Position numbers and translations under genes: made by a program
In this document: in pieces, positions 59,529-64,000 of the stretch
Position numbering within the stretch: position 1 is the first letter of the stretch
Layout: the number at the start of each line of letters is the position of its first letter
The notes under the pieces: generated by a model
Told to the model about the DNA's origin: nothing
The model's database searches: none
What the model saw: the letters and a program-made list of their open reading frames with translations, nothing else
Source: Leucobacter chromiiresistens
GTDB lineage: Bacteria; Actinomycetota; Actinomycetes; Actinomycetales; Microbacteriaceae
Assembly: GCF_900102345.1 (NCBI RefSeq)
Contig: NZ_FNKB01000001.1
Location: 1,302,001-1,366,000, forward strand
Reading direction: 5' to 3'
Length of the DNA: 64,000 bases

Positions 59529-60566
59529 ATGCGCATTGGTGTCCTGTGCTCAGGGGGAGACAGCCCCGGAATGAACGCCGCGATCCGCGGCGCGGTGCTC
59601 CGCGGCGTCGAGGTCCACGGCTTCGAGATGGTCGGCTTCATGGACGGCTGGCGCGGCTTCCACGAGGACGACCGGGTGCCCCTCGACCGCGCCGCGGTGC
59701 GCGGCATCTCACCGCTCGGCGGCGTGATCCTCGGCACGAGCCGGGTGCAGCCGTTCGTCTCGGGGCGGGGCGACGAGGCCGACATCCGGGTGATCCGCGA
59801 GCGCGTCGACGCATACGGCCTCGACGCCTTCCTGCTGATCGGCGGCAACGGCACGCAGACCGTTGCGCAGATGCTCACGGACCACGGCATCCCCGCCATC
59901 GGGCTCCCGAAGACCATCGACAACGACCTCAGCGGAACCGACTACACGTTCGGCTTCGACACCGCCGTCTCGATCGCCTCCGAGGCGATCGACCGCCTGC
60001 GCACCACCGGCGACTCGCACCGGCGCTGCATGGTGCTCGAGGTCATGGGCCGCGATGCCGGGTGGATCGCGCTGCACGCGGGCATGGCCGGCGGCGCGCA
60101 GGTCACCCTCGTTCCCGAGTTCCCCGAGTCGATCGAGCAGATCAGCGAGTGGGTGCTGAGCGTGCGCGACCGCGGCCGGTCATCGCTCGTAGTGGTAGCC
60201 GAGGGCTTCCGGCTCGCGGGCGACGCCGCGCAGACCACGCGCGACGGGCTCGACGGGTTCGGTCGCAAGCGGCTCGGCGGGGTGGCCGAGGTGCTCGCGC
60301 CGCTCATCGAGCAGCACACGGGCATCGAGACCCGCGCGACCGTGCTCGGGCACGTGCAGCGGGGCGGATCGCCCACCGCCTTCGACCGCGTGCTCGCCAC
60401 CCGCACGGGCATCGCCGCCGCCGACGCCGCGCAGGCGGGGCAGTGGGGCACCATGGCGGGGCTGCGGGGCGACCGCATCGCGATGGTGCCGCTCGCCGAA
60501 GCCGTCGGGCACCTCAAGACGGTGCCGGAGGCGCGCTACGAAGAGGCCCGACTCAACTTCGGCTGA
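59529..60566 (+). CDS. pfkA: 6-phosphofructokinase PfkA
   Basis: Phosphorylates fructose 6-phosphate in glycolysis. The protein is 345 residues. The start is MRIGVLCSGGDSPGMNAAIRG. The phosphoryl-donor loop reads LIGGNGTQTVAQ, and GLPKTIDNDLSGTD holds the catalytic Asp and the Lys124-type residue of actinobacterial (group III) enzymes. The Gly in the equivalent of position 104 predicts ATP rather than pyrophosphate use. Asn replaces the acidic residue usual at position 103 (GGDG or GGEG), which is atypical. The ATG is chosen because GAGGAG is correctly spaced; an upstream ATG at 59517 overlaps that site. Confidence 0.93.
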   Translation: MRIGVLCSGGDSPGMNAAIRGAVLRGVEVHGFEMVGFMDGWRGFHEDDRVPLDRAAVRGISPLGGVILGTSRVQPFVSGRGDEADIRVIRERVDAYGLDAFLLIGGNGTQTVAQMLTDHGIPAIGLPKTIDNDLSGTDYTFGFDTAVSIASEAIDRLRTTGDSHRRCMVLEVMGRDAGWIALHAGMAGGAQVTLVPEFPESIEQISEWVLSVRDRGRSSLVVVAEGFRLAGDAAQTTRDGLDGFGRKRLGGVAEVLAPLIEQHTGIETRATVLGHVQRGGSPTAFDRVLATRTGIAAADAAQAGQWGTMAGLRGDRIAMVPLAEAVGHLKTVPEARYEEARLNFG

Positions 60567-60599
60567 ACGGCAACGCGTTCTCGCTGGGACGGAGGCGCG

Positions 60600-60875
60600 T
60601 CAGACGGCGAGGCGCTCCTGCACGTCCTTGAGCGACGGGTTCGTCGCCGTCGACCCGTCGGGGAAGACGAGCGTCGGCACGACCGCGTTGCCGCCGTTCA
60701 CCGACTTCACGAGCTCCTCCGTGCCGGGCGTCTCCTCGATGTCGACGACGGTGTAGCCGATGCCGGTCTTGTCGAGCATCAGCTTGAGGCGCTTGCAGTA
60801 CCCGCACCAGGTCGTCGAGAACATGGTGACCGTGCCGGACTCGGGCGTGAACTCGTTCAGCGTTGCAGTACTCAT
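60600..60875 (-). CDS. mrx1: Mycoredoxin-type glutaredoxin-like protein
   Basis: A 91-residue thioredoxin-fold protein with the redox motif TTWCGYCKRLK, GxVVPTLVF-type cis-Pro loop (NAVVPTLVFPDGS) and TNPSLKDVQERL. Actinobacterial CGYC glutaredoxins are mycoredoxins, which use mycothiol to reduce mixed disulfides. The start ATG has TACCCT 6 nt upstream, so it is probably leaderless. It is convergent with pfkA, and its start faces the pit promoter region. The substrate is unknown. Confidence 0.9.
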   Translation of the reverse strand: MSTATLNEFTPESGTVTMFSTTWCGYCKRLKLMLDKTGIGYTVVDIEETPGTEELVKSVNGGNAVVPTLVFPDGSTATNPSLKDVQERLAV

Positions 60876-60881
60876 GCGCAC

Positions 60882-60887
60882 AGGGTA
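60882..60887 (-). promoter_or_regulatory. -10-like TACCCT, leaderless mycoredoxin promoter
   Basis: TACCCT on the minus strand ends 6 nt before the mycoredoxin ATG. Confidence 0.4.
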
Positions 60888-60951
60888 CTCGCCGAAGCCC
60901 CGGAGCGACTGTGCGCGTCGACTGGCGACGCTCCCGCGATCCGACTCCCAG

Positions 60952-61011
60952 GTGAACGGGGCGTGAACGGCCACCCCCCAGCTTGACCTGCCGAAGGCGA
61001 GGTGGAACCAT
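60952..61011 (+). promoter_or_regulatory. pit promoter with PHO-box-like direct repeat
   Basis: GTGAACGGGGC (60952-60962) is followed by GTGAACGGCCA (60963-60973); on the other strand this is GTTCAC-type repeats with 11-nt period. Nine nt downstream are TTGACC (60983-60988) and, after 17 bp, AACCAT (61006-61011), a plausible -35/-10. The layout fits activation by a PhoB-class regulator such as RegX3 (inference). Confidence 0.55.
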
Positions 61012-61041
61012 GATTACGGCGCTTGCGGGGGCACCCTCGGG

Positions 61042-61059
61042 GTTCACGGGAACGTGAAC
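61042..61059. promoter_or_regulatory. GTTCACG-GGAA-CGTGAAC inverted repeat in the pit leader
   Basis: A perfect 7-4-7 inverted repeat of the same GTTCAC core, about 25 nt downstream of the predicted transcription start and 58 nt before the GTG. It could be a second operator or an mRNA hairpin. Confidence 0.5.
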
Positions 61060-61117
61060 GAGAGATGACTTCGCCGGTGTTCGACAGGACCCCCCGACCC
61101 CGAACCGAAAGACGCCG

Positions 61118-62485
61118 GTGGAACTCACCATCATCGTGCTGCTGGTCATCGTACTGGCCCTCTTCTTCGACTTCACGAACGGTTTCCACGACACTGCGAA
61201 CGCGATGGCGACGCCCATCGCGACGGGTGCGCTGAAGCCGAAGACCGCCGTGATGCTCGCCGCGATCCTCAATCTCGTCGGGGCGTTCCTCTCGACCGAG
61301 GTCGCGAAGACCATCTCGGGCGGCCTCATCAACGAGGGCGGCGACGGGGTGCTGATCACGCCCGAGCTGATCTTCGCCGGACTCATTGGCGCCATCGTCT
61401 GGAACCTGGTGACCTGGCTCTACGGGCTCCCCTCCAGCTCGTCGCACGCCCTGTTCGGCGGCCTCATCGGCGCCGCCATCGTCGGAGCGGGCGTCGCGTC
61501 GATCAACGGGGGCGTCTTCCTCTCGAAGATCCTCATCCCCATGGTCGCCGCACCGCTCACCGCGGGCATCGTCGCCTTCACCGCCACGAAGGCCGCCTAC
61601 GCGATCACCCGCCGCCACGACGGCAAGAAGGATGGGCGCGGCCGGTTCCGCTACGCGCAGATCGCCTCCTCGTCGCTCATCGCCCTCGCGCACGGCACGA
61701 ACGATGCGCAGAAGACCATGGGCGTCATCACCCTGACGCTCGTTGCCGCGAACCTGCAGGAGCCGGGAACGGGGCCGCACCTCTGGGTCGTCGTCGCCTG
61801 CGCGCTCGCGATCGCGATCGGCACCTACTCGGGCGGGTGGCGCATCATCCGCACCCTCGGCGCCGGGCTGACGCAGGTGAAGCCCGCGCAGGGCTTCGCC
61901 GCCGAGACGAGCAGCGCGGCCACGATCCTGGCCTCGAGCCACCTCGGGTTCGCCCTGTCGACAACGCAGGTCGCCTCCGGCTCGGTCATCGGCTCCGGCC
62001 TCGGCCGCCGCGGATCGAGCGTGCGCTGGCGCACCGTCGGCCGCATCGCCTCGGGGTGGCTCTTCACCCTGCCCGCCTCCGGCGCGGTCGGCGCGATCGC
62101 CGCCGCCATCGCGCACACCGGCATGGTCGGCGTCATCATCGACGCAGTGCTCGGCTTCGCCTTCATCATCTTCATCTTCTGGCGCTCGCGCCGCAACAAG
62201 GTCGACCACTCCAACGCCATCCCCGCGCCCGACGTCGCCGAGTCGGGCTACGCGGTGCGCATCCGCAAGGGGAAGGTGAAGGTGCCCAAGTCGAAGGCCG
62301 GCGCCCCGGCGCCCCTGAACTCGGTCGCGCAGACCGCGATGCGCGACGACGAGGCCGCGCGCGAGGCGGCCCGCGAAGCCGCTCGCGAGGCGGCACTCGC
62401 GGCCGAGCGCGCGGGCGATGCGCTGCCCGGCGGCTACGGGCCGATCCCGACGCGCAGCACCCGGCAGCAGGAGGGCGACCGATGA
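61118..62485 (+). CDS. pit: Low-affinity inorganic phosphate transporter Pit
   Basis: A proton (or metal-phosphate) coupled phosphate permease of the PiT family, 455 residues with about 10-11 helices. The duplicated family signature is FFDFTNGFHDTANAMA near residue 17 and LIALAHGTNDAQKTMG near residue 190. LYGLPSSSSHALFGG is also typical. The C-terminal 90 residues are cytoplasmic, basic, then Ala/Arg-rich (AREAAREAAREAA), possibly a helix. The GTG start begins directly at the first helix. Its stop overlaps the next gene (ATGA). PHO-box-like repeats upstream tie it to SenX3-RegX3. Confidence 0.93.
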   Translation: MELTIIVLLVIVLALFFDFTNGFHDTANAMATPIATGALKPKTAVMLAAILNLVGAFLSTEVAKTISGGLINEGGDGVLITPELIFAGLIGAIVWNLVTWLYGLPSSSSHALFGGLIGAAIVGAGVASINGGVFLSKILIPMVAAPLTAGIVAFTATKAAYAITRRHDGKKDGRGRFRYAQIASSSLIALAHGTNDAQKTMGVITLTLVAANLQEPGTGPHLWVVVACALAIAIGTYSGGWRIIRTLGAGLTQVKPAQGFAAETSSAATILASSHLGFALSTTQVASGSVIGSGLGRRGSSVRWRTVGRIASGWLFTLPASGAVGAIAAAIAHTGMVGVIIDAVLGFAFIIFIFWRSRRNKVDHSNAIPAPDVAESGYAVRIRKGKVKVPKSKAGAPAPLNSVAQTAMRDDEAAREAAREAAREAALAAERAGDALPGGYGPIPTRSTRQQEGDR

Positions 62486-62778
62486 TCGACTGGACGGCAT
62501 TCCTCATCGTCTTCGGCTCGGCGCTCGTCGCCGCGCTGTTCGTCGTATCCCTCTACTCGCTGGGCCTCCGCTTCCTCGCGACCCCCGCCCCGCCGGCGCG
62601 ACTGGCAGACGGATCCGTCGCGCCCAACGGGCCCTCCCGCGACGACGAGGACGACGACGTCGACGCAATCGGCCGCCCGCGGTGGGCGACGGTGCTGGCG
62701 AACATCTGCTTCGGGCTCTCCGTGCTGGTCGTACTCGTCGGCATCTTCCTCATCGTTCCCGCGTTGCACTTCTGGTGA
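62482..62778 (+). CDS. Small two-helix membrane protein coupled to pit
   Basis: A 98-residue protein with an N-terminal helix (residues 5-28), an acidic central loop (RDDEDDDVDAIG) and a C-terminal helix (about 73-95). The ATG overlaps the pit stop codon, so it is translationally coupled. Such small proteins commonly follow actinobacterial pit genes and may assist the transporter; no function is known. Confidence 0.8.
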   Translation: MIDWTAFLIVFGSALVAALFVVSLYSLGLRFLATPAPPARLADGSVAPNGPSRDDEDDDVDAIGRPRWATVLANICFGLSVLVVLVGIFLIVPALHFW

Positions 62779-62789
62779 GTCGCCCGGAG

Positions 62790-62795
62790 TAGTGT
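62790..62795 (+). promoter_or_regulatory. -10-like TAGTGT, leaderless aldehyde dehydrogenase promoter
   Basis: TAGTGT ends 6 nt before the ATG at 62802. Confidence 0.4.
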
Positions 62796-62801
62796 GACCG
62801 C

Positions 62802-64000
62802 ATGACTGCGACCGCACTGCACCGCATTCCGACACTCGTCGCCGGCCTCCGGCACAGCCACGCGCGCGGCATCACCCGGCCCGAGGAGTGGCGCCGGGAG
62901 CAGCTCACCCGCCTGCGGGCGCTGCTCGAGGAGCGCGGCGCCGATTTCGAGGCCGCGCTGCGCTCGGATCTCGGCAAGTCGGGCACCGAGGCGATGCTCA
63001 CCGAGATCGGGTTCCTCGTCTCCGAGATCGACCACGCCCTCGCGCACCTCGCGCGCTGGATGCGGCCCCGGCGCGTACGGGTGCCGCTCGCCGTGCAGCC
63101 GGCCACGGCGAGGATCGTGCCCGAGCCGCTCGGCGTCGTGCTCGTGATCGCCCCCTGGAACTACCCCCTCATGCTCGCGCTCTCGCCCGTCGTCGGAGCG
63201 CTCGCCGCGGGCGACTCCGTCGTCATCAAGCCGAGCGAGCTCGCGCCCGCGACCTCCCGGCTGATCGCCCGGCTCGTACCCGACGTGCTCGACCGCCGCG
63301 CGGTCGCCGTCGTGGAGGGCGGCGCGCCCGAGACCACGGCGCTCCTCGCCGAGCGCTTCGACCACATCTTCTACACCGGCAGCGCCCGCGTCGGCCGCAT
63401 CGTGGCGCGCGCGGCAGCCGAGCACCTCACCCCGGTCACCCTCGAGCTCGGCGGCAAGTCGCCCGTCTACGTCGACGACACCGTGCCCCTCCACCTCGCC
63501 GCGCAGCGCATCGCCTGGGCCAAGTTCATGAACGCCGGCCAGACCTGCGTCGCGCCCGACTACGTGCTCGGCCGGCCCGAGGTGCTCCGCGAGCTGGCCC
63601 CGCTGCTCGCCGAGGCCGTCCACACGCTCTACGGCAGCGCCCCGCAGCAGAACCCCGACTACGGCCGCATCGTGAACGCGGATCAGTTCGACCGGCTCGT
63701 CGGATACCTCGCAGACGGCGACGTCGTGTTCGGCGGCGAGCACGATGCTGCGGACCGCTTCATCGCGCCCACCGCCCTGAGCGGCGTCGACCCCGCCGCA
63801 CCGGTGATGCGCGACGAGATCTTCGGACCGATCCTGCCCCTCGTCGACGTCGCGGGTCTCGACGACGCGCTCGCCCTCGTGAACGGCCGCGAGAAGCCCC
63901 TCGCCGCGTACGTGTTCAGCGCCGACGCCGAGACCCGCCATCGGTGGGAGCGCGAGACCAGCTCGGGAGGGCTCGGCTTCGACGCGCCCGCGCTCCACCT
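62802..64000 (+). CDS. Aldehyde dehydrogenase, ALDH3-like (C-terminus beyond window)
   Basis: An NAD(P)-dependent aldehyde dehydrogenase; about 399 residues are visible and the frame is open at the window end, so only the last 50-70 residues are missing. Motifs are [17 protein letters not shown] and VIKPSELAP (cofactor binding), [24 protein letters not shown] with the catalytic Glu, and [14 protein letters not shown] with the nucleophile Cys. EIFGPILPL follows. The N-terminus lacks the extra oligomerisation strands of classical ALDH2, typical of class 3 or coniferyl-type enzymes. The ATG is preceded by a TAGTGT hexamer. The substrate is unknown. Confidence 0.93.
   Translation, partial: MTATALHRIPTLVAGLRHSHARGITRPEEWRREQLTRLRALLEERGADFEAALRSDLGKSGTEAMLTEIGFLVSEIDHALAHLARWMRPRRVRVPLAVQPATARIVPEPLGVVLVIAPWNYPLMLALSPVVGALAAGDSVVIKPSELAPATSRLIARLVPDVLDRRAVAVVEGGAPETTALLAERFDHIFYTGSARVGRIVARAAAEHLTPVTLELGGKSPVYVDDTVPLHLAAQRIAWAKFMNAGQTCVAPDYVLGRPEVLRELAPLLAEAVHTLYGSAPQQNPDYGRIVNADQFDRLVGYLADGDVVFGGEHDAADRFIAPTALSGVDPAAPVMRDEIFGPILPLVDVAGLDDALALVNGREKPLAAYVFSADAETRHRWERETSSGGLGFDAPALH

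Overview
The window is a chromosomal segment of a high-GC Gram-positive actinobacterium, most likely Microbacteriaceae (a Leucobacter- or Microbacterium-like organism). The grounds are the very GC-rich codon use, CarD next to an LpqE-like lipoprotein, SenX3/RegX3/PhoU, mycoredoxin, a DUF222/HNH protein, UDP-galactopyranose mutase with a GlfT-like galactofuranosyltransferase, and many genes whose only promoter-like element (TANNNT, often TAGGCT) lies 6-8 nt before the start codon, as expected for leaderless transcripts. The family name is inference. No tRNA, rRNA, CRISPR array, insertion sequence or prophage gene was recognised.

Layout. 1-4.8 kb: purine genes purD (cut by the window edge), purF and purM, with a sterol-carrier-like protein, a small membrane protein and two tandem tatA genes between them. 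5.0-7.6 kb: ispF-ispD-carD facing an lpqE-like lipoprotein gene, the same order as in Mycobacterium. 7.9-10.6 kb: regX3-senX3 divergent from phoU over an 11-nt phased PHO-box-like array. 10.8-17.2 kb: cysS-rlmB, a DUF559-type protein bracketed by two copies of a palindromic repeat, a GT2 glycosyltransferase, a siderophore-interacting protein and map.

17.2-54.1 kb is mostly one large cell-surface glycan locus. It encodes an SGNH acyltransferase, a Wzm/Wzt ABC exporter whose ATPase carries a C-terminal LGFP-like domain, an LpxA-like acyltransferase, a GnnA/WbpB-like sugar dehydrogenase, a DUF6541/DUF2304/GT2 cassette, a secreted LGFP + CWB2 cell-wall protein, a WbpE-like aminotransferase, seven or more glycosyltransferases, a PglK-like ABC flippase, a WecB-type epimerase, a WecC/WbpA-type dehydrogenase, a LicD-methyltransferase fusion, Glf, a GlfT2-like galactofuranosyltransferase and an O-antigen-ligase-like protein. 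Together these suggest an exported polymer containing a 2,3-diamino (possibly 3-N-acylated) hexuronic acid and galactofuranose. Two blocks (about 27.2-30.6 and 33.0-38.8 kb) are clearly less GC-rich than the rest; two of their edges fall inside genes, which indicates recombinational replacement of glycan-specific parts. nhaA, deoC and a DUF222/HNH gene sit inside or beside the locus.

54.2-64.0 kb: manA, a small membrane protein plus ribF, a SNF2-family helicase, pfkA, mycoredoxin, a Pit phosphate transporter with PHO-box-like repeats upstream, a small membrane protein and an aldehyde dehydrogenase that runs off the window. The PHO-box-like repeats at phoU, pit and (weaker) nhaA are candidate targets of the RegX3 encoded here.
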